A stretch of DNA of 38,672 bases from Chamaesiphon sp. 336R_metabinner_41 (GCA_025359915.1 JANYDE010000083.1:1-38672), one strand, 5' to 3'; shown: positions 16,082-25,658, numbered from the stretch's first letter. Made by a program: numbers and translations. The notes: generated from the letters alone by a model not told the origin.

Positions 16082-16148
16082 CATCAATTAAGTTTTTAAA
16101 AACCTTGCTAAAGTAGGGCGAAAGCTGCTAATCTAGGTGCGGTAACTT
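16082..16148 (+). promoter_or_regulatory. Promoter block shared with DUF1016 gene (copy 2)
   Basis: Palindrome GTTTTTAAAAAC (16092-16103), -35-like TTGCTA (16105-16110), and after 18 bp an extended -10-like TGCTAATCT (16126-16134). The predicted start is about 22 bp before the dndB ATG. The order and spacing match the block at 14041-14112. Confidence 0.62.
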
Positions 16149-16164
16149 TACTCAGCCGTTGATA

Positions 16165-17673
16165 ATGCCAGCCAGCAATATTCCTAGCATCCAGCCAAAT
16201 CAGATTCTCGTTCAACGTACCCAGATGGGCGGAAGTGAGTCATATATTGGCACAGTTACTTTGCAATGGTTGGCCGATCGAGTAAAATATGCCTCAGAGA
16301 TGAGTTTGTTATCAGAGAAATATCAGGCAGAAGAACAGAATATTGCCATCGACAGTGACACGATCGAAATCATTCAACAGCGTCCGTTGGATTGGACTAG
16401 ACAGGCTGCATTAGTTCAGTATTTAGCAGGGCGAACTACGCACAAATTCCCGCCAGTATTAGTTACAGTCGATCGAGCTTGGGTGGATAATATCCATGCG
16501 GATGAATGGGGTAGGGGTGGGAAAGCAACTGAGTCGGCAGCGATATTTACAGCTATTGATGGGAATGACAATGTTGGTTTATTAGATGTGGGTGAATCGG
16601 TGCGGATTTATGCCCTCGATGGACAACATCGATTGATGGGTGTGCAGGGATTGATAGAGTTATTAAATACGGGAGAATTAGCTCGATATAATAAGGATCG
16701 ACATCCGGTGGGGAGTAAAATTACTCGTGCAGAATTGAGGACATCGGATGAATATTTAGAAAGTTTACCCCAAGAAAAGATCGGGGTTGAATTTATTTCG
16801 GCGGTGGTGGAAGGGGAAACACAATTAGCAGCAAGAAGGAGAATTCGATCGATCTTTGTGCATGTGAATTTGATGGCGGTGGCTTTGAGTAAGGGACAGT
16901 TAGCGCAATTAGATGAAAATGATGGCTTTGCAATTGTGGCGCGGAATATTGCCGTCAATCATCCGTTATTAAAAGATCTCTCTGGACGCAAACCGCGCGT
17001 AAATTGGGATAGTGCGACGGTGGCGACGAAGACAACCGTGCTGACTACTTTACAAGCTTTGCAAGATATGGCGGCGAAATATCTCCAGTATCAATTTCCC
17101 AACTGGAAGCCCAAAGCGCAAAAAGGTTTAGTTCCCCTACGTCCAGACACAGCCGAGCTAGAATTGGGGATGGCAGCTTTTAGTGAGCTATTCGATCGCA
17201 TGTCCCAATTTACCAGTTTCGGACGCTTAAAGGGGGAAGATACCCCCAAATTACGCCGCTTTAGCTTTGAACCTGGGGGCGGTGAAGGACATATTTTATT
17301 TCGCCCTGTCGGACAAGTGGCTTTTGCTCAGGGGGTGGGAATGGCGGTTTTTAAGAAACAAATTGCCCAAACCGAGGTTTTCCGTAAACTCGATCGATAT
17401 GATGCTGATGGTGGGTTTAGTCAGATCGATACACCCCAATCCCTCTGGTATGGGATTTTATACGATCCAAATAAGAAACGGATTCTTGTCTCTGGGCGAG
17501 ATTTGGCGGCTAAGTTGATTGTATATCTGTTGGGTGGAGTCGATAATGATTTCGATCGAGCCGAACTCCGTCGTCAGGTAGCTGAAGCGAGAAGTATTGG
17601 TGAATATGCAATGAGTTTTGAAGGGAAATTAGTTACGCCTAAGGAAGTTGGGTTACCTCCAGTATTGATTTGA
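16165..17673 (+). CDS. dndB: DndB, DGQHR-domain protein of the phosphorothioation system
   Basis: 502 aa from ATG 16165; a TTG six bases earlier is in frame. The diagnostic DGQHR motif is at about 152-156 within IYALDGQHRLMGVQGL. It is followed by IGVEFISAVVEG and a VHVNLMAVALSKGQLAQLDE segment, as in ParB-like DGQHR proteins. DndB is not essential for sulfur insertion. In characterised systems it limits modification and acts as a transcriptional repressor of dnd genes. That makes the palindrome just upstream, also found before the DUF1016 gene, a candidate target. dndB is usually next to dndC; here it is 3.2 kb away, on the opposite strand, beyond an IS scar. Other DGQHR proteins exist, so the DndB call is likely but not certain. 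Confidence 0.82.
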   Translation: MPASNIPSIQPNQILVQRTQMGGSESYIGTVTLQWLADRVKYASEMSLLSEKYQAEEQNIAIDSDTIEIIQQRPLDWTRQAALVQYLAGRTTHKFPPVLVTVDRAWVDNIHADEWGRGGKATESAAIFTAIDGNDNVGLLDVGESVRIYALDGQHRLMGVQGLIELLNTGELARYNKDRHPVGSKITRAELRTSDEYLESLPQEKIGVEFISAVVEGETQLAARRRIRSIFVHVNLMAVALSKGQLAQLDENDGFAIVARNIAVNHPLLKDLSGRKPRVNWDSATVATKTTVLTTLQALQDMAAKYLQYQFPNWKPKAQKGLVPLRPDTAELELGMAAFSELFDRMSQFTSFGRLKGEDTPKLRRFSFEPGGGEGHILFRPVGQVAFAQGVGMAVFKKQIAQTEVFRKLDRYDADGGFSQIDTPQSLWYGILYDPNKKRILVSGRDLAAKLIVYLLGGVDNDFDRAELRRQVAEARSIGEYAMSFEGKLVTPKEVGLPPVLI

Positions 17674-17829
17674 CTTGACTCGTCCTTTGCATTAGCAGTT
17701 ATTTTTTGACGATCGCTTTGAGGCAATTGGAGGGAACTATATAGGTACCATGCATTACACTTTCCTGTCTGAATCAGGTTGAGTACTGATATTTTTTTCC
17801 GACTAGACTATTTTTTCATTTATAGTACT

Positions 17830-20325
17830 ATGCGTCTCCAGCCTCAGCAGTCACGACTTATATTGGAATTGCTCATTAACTATCAACGCCAACAAGCTCA
17901 ACAACAAGAACAGGGATCAGCAATGGTCATTGTGTCGATCGTCACAATTTTGATGTTTAGTTTATTGGGCGCTACGTTGGTAATTACCGACCTCAGTCGC
18001 AAAAGTACTGTCGCTTTTGCTGATAGCACTAGTTCATTTTATAGTGCCGAATCGGGGTTAAATCGCCGCGCCGAAGACCTCCGTCAACAATTTTTAGGCT
18101 TTGCCCAACCAGCGGGAACTGCACCCAGTGACATCAGCAATTGTATTAATGGTACTAGCGGGATTGGGAGTGGTAACTTTGGTTGTGAAACCGATACCTT
18201 TAAGTCCACTGAACCACGGGCAATTCAGCAAGATAATAAGATCGTTTCAGCTAATATTGCTCAACCTTATCTTGCTTATACATATGTCCAACCAAATCCT
18301 CAGAATTCCCCGACATTCCCCCAACTCAGGCAAATTCCACCGGGTCAAACTTTCGCGGGATTGAATGCTCTGGAGTACAACTATCGGATCTTTTCAACTG
18401 CAATTCGGCGAGTAAATAGCGCAGACATTAAATCCAGACGTGATGCCCAAGCAGTCTTGCAAATGGATTTCAACAGTCGCGTGATCCCGCTGTTTCAATT
18501 TGCCGCGTTCTTTAATGACAACATGGAAATCAACCCTGGTGCTAGCATTACACTGAGGGGTCGCGTACATACAAATGCTAACTTGAGAGTATCGCCAGCC
18601 TCCCCCAATATATTAAGCTTTACCGGTCCAGTAACTGTTGGGGGTGATATTTATGATTCGATGGACCATGCCTATTCATCTGCACCAACGAAAAATGGTT
18701 TAGTGAGGTTTATTGATGATACTACTGGTGCTGTAGTCAATGATATTAGTAGTAATCCCTTATCATTTAATACTTATGATGGTTATGTTGGGTTGCCATT
18801 GACAGATACTTATTTAAGCCGATTTGGAAATCTTTTTAGATCGAAGGTTAGTCAATTGCAAGTACCGCCAACTGATTTTCTGACTACGAAAGATAGTACA
18901 CAACCTGATGAGATTGGCGAGTATTATGGCAAGGCCGATATTCAGTTAGAATTTTTACCGACTCAAGCAGTACCGTTTAAATTAACAGCGATTAAAACCG
19001 GAATGACGGCTGGTGGCTGTAGTGGTGTCAAAATTTCTAGCGATCGAAAAGGCGGTCCATTTCAATGCTCGATCCTCAGTGAAGGGCAACTGCGCAGTCT
19101 GCAGCAACCCGTGATGGTTCAAAGCGAAGTTGGGACTCAACAGGCTAATTTCTTTTGTCCCAGACTGACAACTGTTACGGCCCCAACTGTCGATCCGACT
19201 CGACGGGAAAAAGTGGTTCGCGCGTTGGCTGCGGCAATTGCCGCTCAAGCAACACCACTCCCTTATGCTGCAACTACCAACAATCTGAGCACTTCGACAG
19301 CATTGCAACAGAGTTTTAGCACCAACTTAGATAGCATCTCTGGACTAACTGAAAAAACTGCATTGTTAGGTAGTACCCCTGAGCAAGTAGCGGCTGTTAA
19401 TAATGGTTGTTTAATTCCCGCACCGATTCAATTTATTAACAATAGTTTTTTCGAGTACCGCGAAGGAAGGTTGCTGAAGCTCTTACAAGTTAATCTTCAA
19501 TCTCTGACTGCCTGGAATTATTATAATATTTCTGTCGATTGGTCTGGTGGTGTCGTTGGTAATACCTATAGCGGACAAGGAAATAATACCGACGAATTAT
19601 TATTCCAACGAGATACCCTCGACACGACTACTGCCGCAGCCGGAAGTTTGCGGGGTTTAGCAGCGGGAACTTCCGGTAAAAGTTTCGGTGCGGCGGATCG
19701 CCAGGAAGGCGGTTTAGTATTCCATCAGACGATCGATAAAACAGTTTACACTTACCCAGCGGCTCAAAGTCCTTACGGGTTTGCTGTCACCCAGGGTAGC
19801 ACCCTGCCAGCACCATTAAGCGTGGTATCAGATCAAACCATCTACGTCCAAGGAGACTACAACACTATCAATAAGCAACCCGCAGCGGTGATGGCCGATA
19901 CGATTAACGTCCTGTCGAATAACTGTTGGGATAATACGTTAGGAATTAAAGGCCCAACTACTAACGAATGTGGTAGAAACGGACGTATTCAGGGCAATGC
20001 CACTACGACGACAATTCAGGCGGCATTTTTGGACAAAACAGATCGCAGTAACCCCGCCATCGACAGATTTAGCGGTGGGTTACAGAATCTGATGCGGTTC
20101 CACGAAAACTGGGGGGGGATAAATTTCAACTATACGGGTTCTTTAGTTAGTGTTGGCATTCCTCAAGAAGTCAGCGGGAAGTTAATGTGCTGCGGTTTTG
20201 CCCATTATGTACCGCCAATCCGTAATTGGGCTTACGATCCTAGTTTTAATCAGTTTAATCAGTTACCGCCCCTAACTCCTCGGGTAATTTATTTACAACA
20301 GCAAGTATTTGGTCGCAAATATTAG
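17830..20325 (+). CDS. Large PilX-like (pilin-like N-terminus) exported protein
   Basis: 831 aa from ATG 17830; a TTG at 17779 would add 17 residues. A Gln-rich start is followed by a single hydrophobic segment (AMVIVSIVTILMFSLLGATL), and then VAFADSTSSFYSAESGLNRR. That is the pattern of PilX N-terminal domains, where the helix precedes an AAEAGL-like motif. The remainder (about residues 110-831) is a long Ser/Thr/Asn-rich domain with scattered cysteines, including a CCG near the C-terminus. The inferred role is a minor pilin-like or surface-exposed component of a type IV pilus or related secretion system. No other pilus gene is adjacent, and I do not recognise the C-terminal domain. Confidence 0.75.
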   Translation: MRLQPQQSRLILELLINYQRQQAQQQEQGSAMVIVSIVTILMFSLLGATLVITDLSRKSTVAFADSTSSFYSAESGLNRRAEDLRQQFLGFAQPAGTAPSDISNCINGTSGIGSGNFGCETDTFKSTEPRAIQQDNKIVSANIAQPYLAYTYVQPNPQNSPTFPQLRQIPPGQTFAGLNALEYNYRIFSTAIRRVNSADIKSRRDAQAVLQMDFNSRVIPLFQFAAFFNDNMEINPGASITLRGRVHTNANLRVSPASPNILSFTGPVTVGGDIYDSMDHAYSSAPTKNGLVRFIDDTTGAVVNDISSNPLSFNTYDGYVGLPLTDTYLSRFGNLFRSKVSQLQVPPTDFLTTKDSTQPDEIGEYYGKADIQLEFLPTQAVPFKLTAIKTGMTAGGCSGVKISSDRKGGPFQCSILSEGQLRSLQQPVMVQSEVGTQQANFFCPRLTTVTAPTVDPTRREKVVRALAAAIAAQATPLPYAATTNNLSTSTALQQSFSTNLDSISGLTEKTALLGSTPEQVAAVNNGCLIPAPIQFINNSFFEYREGRLLKLLQVNLQSLTAWNYYNISVDWSGGVVGNTYSGQGNNTDELLFQRDTLDTTTAAAGSLRGLAAGTSGKSFGAADRQEGGLVFHQTIDKTVYTYPAAQSPYGFAVTQGSTLPAPLSVVSDQTIYVQGDYNTINKQPAAVMADTINVLSNNCWDNTLGIKGPTTNECGRNGRIQGNATTTTIQAAFLDKTDRSNPAIDRFSGGLQNLMRFHENWGGINFNYTGSLVSVGIPQEVSGKLMCCGFAHYVPPIRNWAYDPSFNQFNQLPPLTPRVIYLQQQVFGRKY

Positions 20326-20335
20326 TTGCGTTAAT

Positions 20336-21595
20336 TTACTGGTATTTCTTAAATGCTAGAGTCACATTATGTCCGCCAAAACCGAAGGAATTGGAAAGAG
20401 CAACATCAACGCTGGCAATGCGACTGACGTGGGCAACGTAATCAAGATCGCAACCCTCTTCTGGATTTTCGAGATTGATTGTGGGAGGAATAATGCCGTG
20501 GTGGATGGCCAGCGCAGATGCTACACCTTCGATTCCGCCTGCGCCGCCGAGGAGATGTCCAGTCATGGATTTGGTGGAACTGACAGCAATTTTGTAAGCA
20601 TGATCGCCGAGGGCTGTTTTGATAGCAGTGGTTTCGGTCGGATCGTTAATGGGGGTGCTGGTGCCGTGGGCATTGATATAGCTGACAGATTCAGGCGCAA
20701 GCCCAGCATCCTTGAGGCAGAGGGACATGGCTCGAGCGGCATCGACACCGCCAGGAGTTTGACCAGTCATATGATAAGCATCGCAAGTCATGGCGTAGCC
20801 GACGATCTCGGCGTAGATTTTCGCGCCGCGATTGACTGCGTGTTCGAGTTCTTCGAGGATCAGGATGCCCGAACCTTCGCCCATGACAAAACCATCGCGC
20901 CCGGTATCAAAGGGGCGACAAGCATGGAGGGGATCATCATTGCGAGTAGATACTGCTTTACAAGCAGCAAATCCGGCGATGCCCAAGGGTGTAATTGCTG
21001 CTTCTGTGCCACCGCAAATCATCGCGGTGGCGTAGTCACCTTGAATTAGTCGAAAAGCTTCACCGATCGCATTTGCACCTGCGGCACAGGCTGTGACGGT
21101 ACAGCAATTGGGGCCTTTGGCACCGATGTCAATGGCTACGAGTCCAGCCGCCATATTGGCGATCATCATCGGAATCATAAACGGACTACACCGACTCGGC
21201 CCTTTGGTGAGATAAATTTCTTGTTGTTCTTCGAGAACGCGCAAACCGCCGATACCAGTACCGATGGTAACACCAATCCGATCGGCATTCGTACTATCGA
21301 TCGTCAAACCAGAATCCGCGATTGCTTGCTTGGTGGCGCAGACAGCCAACTGCGCGAATCTGTCCATCCTTTTGGCGGCTTTCTTTTCGAGATAAAAGAG
21401 CGGGTCAAAATTTTTGAGTTCCCCCGCAATCCGACAATCGTGTCTAGATGCATCAAAATTGGTAATCGGGCCAATCCCATTCCGTCCAGTCACCAAGCCG
21501 TCCCAATATTCAGCTAAGGTATTTCCTATCGGCGTAATTGCGCCTAAACCAGTAATAACAACACGTTTGCGATAGCTTCGATCGGAATTTGACAT
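20336..21595 (-). CDS. fabF: 3-oxoacyl-[acyl-carrier-protein] synthase II
   Basis: 419 aa from ATG 21595, where RKRVVITGLGAITPIG begins as expected. A GTG/TTG-type upstream extension to 21628 is not supported. The enzyme condenses malonyl-ACP with acyl-ACP in fatty acid elongation. Active-site Cys170 is in TVTACAAGANA, and the two histidines are in INAHGTSTPINDPTE and STKSMTGHLLGGAGG. The C-terminal NSFGFGGHN motif is present. It lies 109 bp downstream of acpP on the same strand, the common acpP-fabF arrangement, so enzyme and substrate carrier are likely co-expressed. No Shine-Dalgarno is evident. Confidence 0.97.
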   Translation of the reverse strand: MSNSDRSYRKRVVITGLGAITPIGNTLAEYWDGLVTGRNGIGPITNFDASRHDCRIAGELKNFDPLFYLEKKAAKRMDRFAQLAVCATKQAIADSGLTIDSTNADRIGVTIGTGIGGLRVLEEQQEIYLTKGPSRCSPFMIPMMIANMAAGLVAIDIGAKGPNCCTVTACAAGANAIGEAFRLIQGDYATAMICGGTEAAITPLGIAGFAACKAVSTRNDDPLHACRPFDTGRDGFVMGEGSGILILEELEHAVNRGAKIYAEIVGYAMTCDAYHMTGQTPGGVDAARAMSLCLKDAGLAPESVSYINAHGTSTPINDPTETTAIKTALGDHAYKIAVSSTKSMTGHLLGGAGGIEGVASALAIHHGIIPPTINLENPEEGCDLDYVAHVSRIASVDVALSNSFGFGGHNVTLAFKKYQ

Positions 21596-21704
21596 GATGA
21601 ATGATAGAGATGAGATGTGGAGGTGCAAGGAATGCTGGGGTGCTGTGCGGAGTAAATCTCCGCATCACTGCACCGCATGAATCATAAATTTCCGCGCTGC
21701 GGTA

Positions 21705-21944
21705 CTAGCCTGCTTTGGCGTTGATATAGTCAACTACGGATTGAACGGTTTGGAGTTTTTCCGCTTCTTCGTCGGGAATCTCGACATCGAACTCTTCTTC
21801 TAGTGCCATCACGAGTTCTACTACGTCGAGGGAATCAGCTCCTAAATCGTCGGTGAAGTTGGCTTCGGGAGTGATTTTACTAGCATCTACTTCCAATTTA
21901 TCTGCAATTACGGCCTGTACTTTAGCCAATACATCTGCGCTCAT
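21705..21944 (-). CDS. acpP: Acyl carrier protein
   Basis: 79 aa, standard length. Ser38 in [19 protein letters not shown] is the phosphopantetheine attachment site. The C-terminal helix [10 protein letters not shown] is typical. The protein carries growing acyl chains to FabF and other fatty-acid enzymes in the cytoplasm. An AGGA six bases before the ATG is a good ribosome-binding site. It is the first gene of the acpP-fabF pair. Confidence 0.97.
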   Translation of the reverse strand: MSADVLAKVQAVIADKLEVDASKITPEANFTDDLGADSLDVVELVMALEEEFDVEIPDEEAEKLQTVQSVVDYINAKAG

Positions 21945-22081
21945 ATATAGTCCTGTTTAGTTAAATAAAGATAATTAACGCTCTTGTACCCAAATCGAGG
22001 GCACGTCAATCGCACTCTACATCTTAATATGAAAATGCGTCAAATTAGGCTTGATAGCTTTAGGGTTTCAGGAATAACCTC

Positions 22082-22129
22082 AAAATTTAGGGTAGGGGCA
22101 ATTCATAAATTGCCCCTACCCTAAATTTT
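22082..22129 (-). terminator. Perfect 22-bp-arm palindrome downstream of the Deg protease gene
   Basis: Arms 22082-22103 and 22108-22129 are exact reverse complements around the loop CATA. The core GGTAGGGGCAATT is the dispersed motif also at 1392 and 34894. The AAATTTT ends give a T-rich 3' side on either strand. It lies 43 bp past the protease stop and is likely both a repeat and a terminator. Confidence 0.7.
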
Positions 22130-22172
22130 AGAGGTTTCCATCGAGTCAGCTATCGCTGAGTTTAGTCAAGCT

Positions 22173-23276
22173 CTAAGAATTTAGGTCTTTGGGAATAACT
22201 TTGACTAACTGATTTTTGCCATCGCGCAAAATGCGGACTTGAATCTGTTTACTGACGAGACTATTCTCCATCACATCCTGTAATTGATTTGCGTCCCGAA
22301 TTGCTTCGCCATTGACTTCGAGAATTGCGTCACCACGGCGCATTCCAGCGATCGAGGCAGCGGTATTCGGCAGGACTTTGACTACTAGTACGCCATTAAT
22401 TTCGGGGATTTGAAATAAGGCGTTGGGATCCTGATTATTCTCGGCGGCGATGGCTGGGGTGAGTGTCACCATTTGCACGCCGAGATAGGGATGGACAACT
22501 TTTTCACCCCGTGCTAATTGGGTGGAAATTGTTTTGGCTTTATTAATCGGAATCGCAAAACCAATTCCCATCGCATCGGCACGGATAGCGGTATTAATCC
22601 CAATTACTCGCCCTTGAGCATCGAGCAGAGGGCCACCAGAATTGCCTGGATTGATAGCTGCATCAGTTTGGATGAAATCGAGGCGTTTGTCCGTCATGCC
22701 GACGCTAGCACTGGCACGTTTGAGGGTACTAATTATCCCTAGTGTCACCGTATTATCCAACCCAAATGGATTGCCAACAGCGATCGCCCAATCGCCTACT
22801 TTAACAATATCAGAATTTCCCAATTGGGCGATCGGTAAATTTTTCGCGCCACTAATTTTTACCACCGCTAAATCAGTAACAGGATCGACACCCTGAACCT
22901 TGCCTTCCAGACTACGCCCATCCTTGAGGATAACAGTTACTTTATCAGCTCGATCGACCACATGAGCATTGGTGAGGATGATGCCATCTCGATCGATAAT
23001 AAACCCCGAACCCTGACCGCGCAATAGCTGTTGCTGGGGCAATCCGGTCATCGACTCATCCCCAAAAAATGGATCCATCCGCCGCGTAATCGTCCGCTCC
23101 GTATCGATCCTGACGACTGCCGCACCGACTCGATCAACTGCGGTAGTCACAAAGCTGCTGCCATTATTATCCGCTATCGCCGCAACTGGCACCGCTGCTA
23201 ATACCGGTAAAGGCAAGAAGGTCGCAATTGTCAAAAAGATCGCCGCGATCGAGTAACCTAGTCTGGACAGTTTCAT
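22173..23276 (-). CDS. Deg/HtrA-family serine protease (HhoA/HhoB-like)
   Basis: 367 aa. A hydrophobic N-terminal signal segment (about 8-30) sends it out of the cytoplasm. The trypsin-like domain has His105 (LTNAHVVD), Asp135 (VTDLAVVKI) and Ser213 (INPGNSGGPLLD). A single PDZ domain (about 265-360) contains GVLVVKVLPNTAASIAGMRRGD. One PDZ domain matches the cyanobacterial HtrA/HhoA/HhoB group, which degrades damaged envelope and lumenal proteins under stress. I cannot choose between the three paralogue names. It ends before the 22-bp palindrome, which separates it from acpP. Confidence 0.94.
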   Translation of the reverse strand: MKLSRLGYSIAAIFLTIATFLPLPVLAAVPVAAIADNNGSSFVTTAVDRVGAAVVRIDTERTITRRMDPFFGDESMTGLPQQQLLRGQGSGFIIDRDGIILTNAHVVDRADKVTVILKDGRSLEGKVQGVDPVTDLAVVKISGAKNLPIAQLGNSDIVKVGDWAIAVGNPFGLDNTVTLGIISTLKRASASVGMTDKRLDFIQTDAAINPGNSGGPLLDAQGRVIGINTAIRADAMGIGFAIPINKAKTISTQLARGEKVVHPYLGVQMVTLTPAIAAENNQDPNALFQIPEINGVLVVKVLPNTAASIAGMRRGDAILEVNGEAIRDANQLQDVMENSLVSKQIQVRILRDGKNQLVKVIPKDLNS

Positions 23277-23479
23277 AGTTCAGTTAGCGATTGGGTAATA
23301 ACTCTCATTCTCTCTATTGTGCCAATTTTTCGCTCGGTAATGGCAGTCGGGCAGGTTCGGTTCTCTTCAATCTGTCATCGCCAAAATGCACGTTGGTTTC
23401 GGCGTAAGTAATATCAGACGTACATTGCTGTCGAAATAACCTCGACAATTCGTGAGTCTAGTTATTGATTCGATCTGCG

Positions 23480-23526
23480 CAGCAGAAATATGGGGATTGA
23501 TAGTCCCCGACTATTTCTAGCTGCTG
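23480..23526 (-). repeat. Imperfect inverted repeat after the ABC-F gene
   Basis: CAGCAGAAATA...GGGGA (from 23480) pairs with TCCCC...TATTTCTAGCTGCTG (to 23526) with a bulge. It lies 16 bp past the ABC-F stop. It could be a terminator but has no T-run. Confidence 0.45.
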
Positions 23527-23541
23527 ATCATGTGTTGAAGT

Positions 23542-25479
23542 CTAGGCAAATTCGGCTAATTCTAACCAACGTTCTGTCGTGGTATCAAGAGTTTTATTCA
23601 GTTGATCTAACTGATTATTTAACTCCTGAAGCTGACTATAGCTTGCCTTTGGTGAATTAGACAATTGATGTGCCAGCTTCACCTTGTCAGCCTCCAACTT
23701 CGCGATTTGAGTTTCCAGTTTAGTAAATTCCCGTTGCTCCCATGTCGATAAACGGCGTTTCTTCTCCTCTTTCGGTGCTTCTGGTGCGATGGCAACTGGT
23801 GCAGCTTTAGCAACTGATTTAGGGTTTGCTAGATTTTTCGCTGCTAATTTATCAGCAGTTGCTTCGGCTTGTTTATAGTCGAGATAGACAGAATAATTAC
23901 CTGGGTATTCACGGATTTTGCCTTCGGGTTCGAGGGCAAATATTTTCTCAACTGTGCGATCGAGGAAGTACCGATCATGAGAAACTACGATCACACAACC
24001 ATTAAATTCGGACAGATATTCTTCTAATACGCCGAGGGTTTGGACATCGAGATCGTTGGTTGGCTCATCAAGGATCAATACATTCGGCGTACTCATCAAT
24101 ACCCGCAACAGAAATAATCGGCGTTTTTCACCACCGGAAAGTTTACTAATCGGCGTATATTGTTGGTTGGGGGTAAATAGAAACCGCTCCAACATTTGCG
24201 ACGCGCTGATTTGACTACCATCGGCAACTTTGACGTATTCACCAACTTCTTTGATGTAGTCGATCGCGCGAAGTTGTTCTGTACCTGCTTCTAATAAGTC
24301 TTCAGAGTGTTGATCGAAGTAACCGATGTGAATGGTGGTGCCGATATCTACCGTGCCACTATCGGGCTGCAATCGTCCAGTACAGATATCCATCAGAGTT
24401 GATTTACCCGTCCCATTCTCGCCGATAATGCCGATTCGATCTTCAGGTGAAAATTCGTAAGTAAAATCAGAAATTAAGGTGCGATCGTCATAAGCTTTGG
24501 ATACACCCACAACCTCGATTACTTTCTTACCAATTCTCCGCCCAGGGGTAGTAATATCTACCTTTCCAGTTGCCTGTTTAAATTCTTTTTCTTTCAGATC
24601 TTCCGCCCGCCCAATCCGCGCTTTTTGCTTAGTACTCCGAGCTTTTGCGCCCCGTTGCAACCAGGCTAATTCCCGACGCAATAATCCCGCATGTTTGCGC
24701 TGAGTCCCCACCATTGACTCTTCGGCGAGAGCTTTCTTCTCTAGATAATAAGTATAGTTACCACTATAGGTAAAGATATCACCTTGGTCGATTTCAATGA
24801 TCCGATTAGTTACTTTGTCCAAGAAATAACGATCGTGCGTAATCAATAAGATCGCCCCACGATAGCGACTCAAATATTCTTGCAACCACTCCACTGACAT
24901 CGCATCTAAATGGTTGGTTGGTTCATCCATTAATAGCGCGTCTGGCTCAGACAATAACGCCGCTGCTAAGGCAATACGTTTGCGATATCCACCCGACAAA
25001 TCACCAACTTTTGCCTCGAAATCAACAATCCCTAACTTAGTCAGAATAATCTTCGCTTTCGTCTCTACTTCCCAGGCATTCAGCGCGTCCATCCGCTGCA
25101 TCACGTCCGATAACTTATTCAACAATTCAGTTGATTCATGATTTTCAGGATGTGCTAATTTTTCAGATACTTCTTCATACTCCCGCACCAATTGCATCTG
25201 CTCGCCACTATCAGCAAATACCTGTTCTAGTACCGTATGATTTGGATCCATGTCTGGCTGCTGGGGCAGATAGATCGTCCGCACCCCAGGATTGAGTAAA
25301 ATCTGACCACCATCGATCGGTTCTAAACCCGCGATCATCTTTAATAACGTCGATTTTCCAGATCCATTCATGCCGATCAAACCTACTTTGTCCGCCGCAT
25401 CTAAGCTAAACGATCCACCTTTGAGAATCTCTTTGATTCCAAAGTCTTTTTTAACTGATTGCAGCGTGAAAATAGTCAT
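23542..25479 (-). CDS. ABC-F family ATPase, Uup-like
   Basis: 645 aa from ATG 25479, where MTIFTLQSVKKDF is the normal N-terminus; a 32-residue upstream extension is rejected. There are two ABC modules without membrane domains. The first has Walker A GMNGSGKS and signature LSGGYRKR; the second has GENGTGKS and LSGGEKRR. A charged linker between them contains KARSTKQKARIGRAEDLKEK. A C-terminal coiled coil (about 575-645, KLETQIAKLEADKVKLAHQL) is typical of the Uup subgroup. ABC-F proteins act on the ribosome or on branched DNA intermediates; the exact role is not deducible here. It is separated from ftsH by repeats. Confidence 0.92.
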   Translation of the reverse strand: MTIFTLQSVKKDFGIKEILKGGSFSLDAADKVGLIGMNGSGKSTLLKMIAGLEPIDGGQILLNPGVRTIYLPQQPDMDPNHTVLEQVFADSGEQMQLVREYEEVSEKLAHPENHESTELLNKLSDVMQRMDALNAWEVETKAKIILTKLGIVDFEAKVGDLSGGYRKRIALAAALLSEPDALLMDEPTNHLDAMSVEWLQEYLSRYRGAILLITHDRYFLDKVTNRIIEIDQGDIFTYSGNYTYYLEKKALAEESMVGTQRKHAGLLRRELAWLQRGAKARSTKQKARIGRAEDLKEKEFKQATGKVDITTPGRRIGKKVIEVVGVSKAYDDRTLISDFTYEFSPEDRIGIIGENGTGKSTLMDICTGRLQPDSGTVDIGTTIHIGYFDQHSEDLLEAGTEQLRAIDYIKEVGEYVKVADGSQISASQMLERFLFTPNQQYTPISKLSGGEKRRLFLLRVLMSTPNVLILDEPTNDLDVQTLGVLEEYLSEFNGCVIVVSHDRYFLDRTVEKIFALEPEGKIREYPGNYSVYLDYKQAEATADKLAAKNLANPKSVAKAAPVAIAPEAPKEEKKRRLSTWEQREFTKLETQIAKLEADKVKLAHQLSNSPKASYSQLQELNNQLDQLNKTLDTTTERWLELAEFA

Positions 25480-25518
25480 AATTTGGGTGCTTAGTACTGG
25501 GAAGTAGTGCTTAGTCAG

Positions 25519-25540
25519 GAAAGGGGAAAGGGGAAAGGGA
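25519..25540. repeat. Heptamer tandem repeat (GGGGAAA)n
   Basis: About three copies of GGGGAAA between ftsH and the ABC-F gene. Confidence 0.6.
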
Positions 25541-25563
25541 TAGAATAATCTTTCCCATGCAAA

Positions 25564-25610
25564 TACCCCACCCAATTTTAGCGAAGATGCGCCACGAAAA
25601 GGGTGGGGTA
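25564..25610 (-). repeat. Inverted repeat downstream of ftsH
   Basis: 10-bp perfect arms TACCCCACCC (25564-25573) and GGGTGGGGTA (25601-25610) with a 27-nt loop, 49 bp past the ftsH stop. It may end the ftsH transcript. Confidence 0.55.
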
Positions 25611-25658
25611 ATTATCATTGTATGTCGATCGAGCATGTTGATGTTGGGTTTTACCAAC

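Noticed and set aside
20369-21049. 226-codon plus-strand ORF
   Set aside because: Antisense shadow of fabF; the minus-strand product has all active-site residues.
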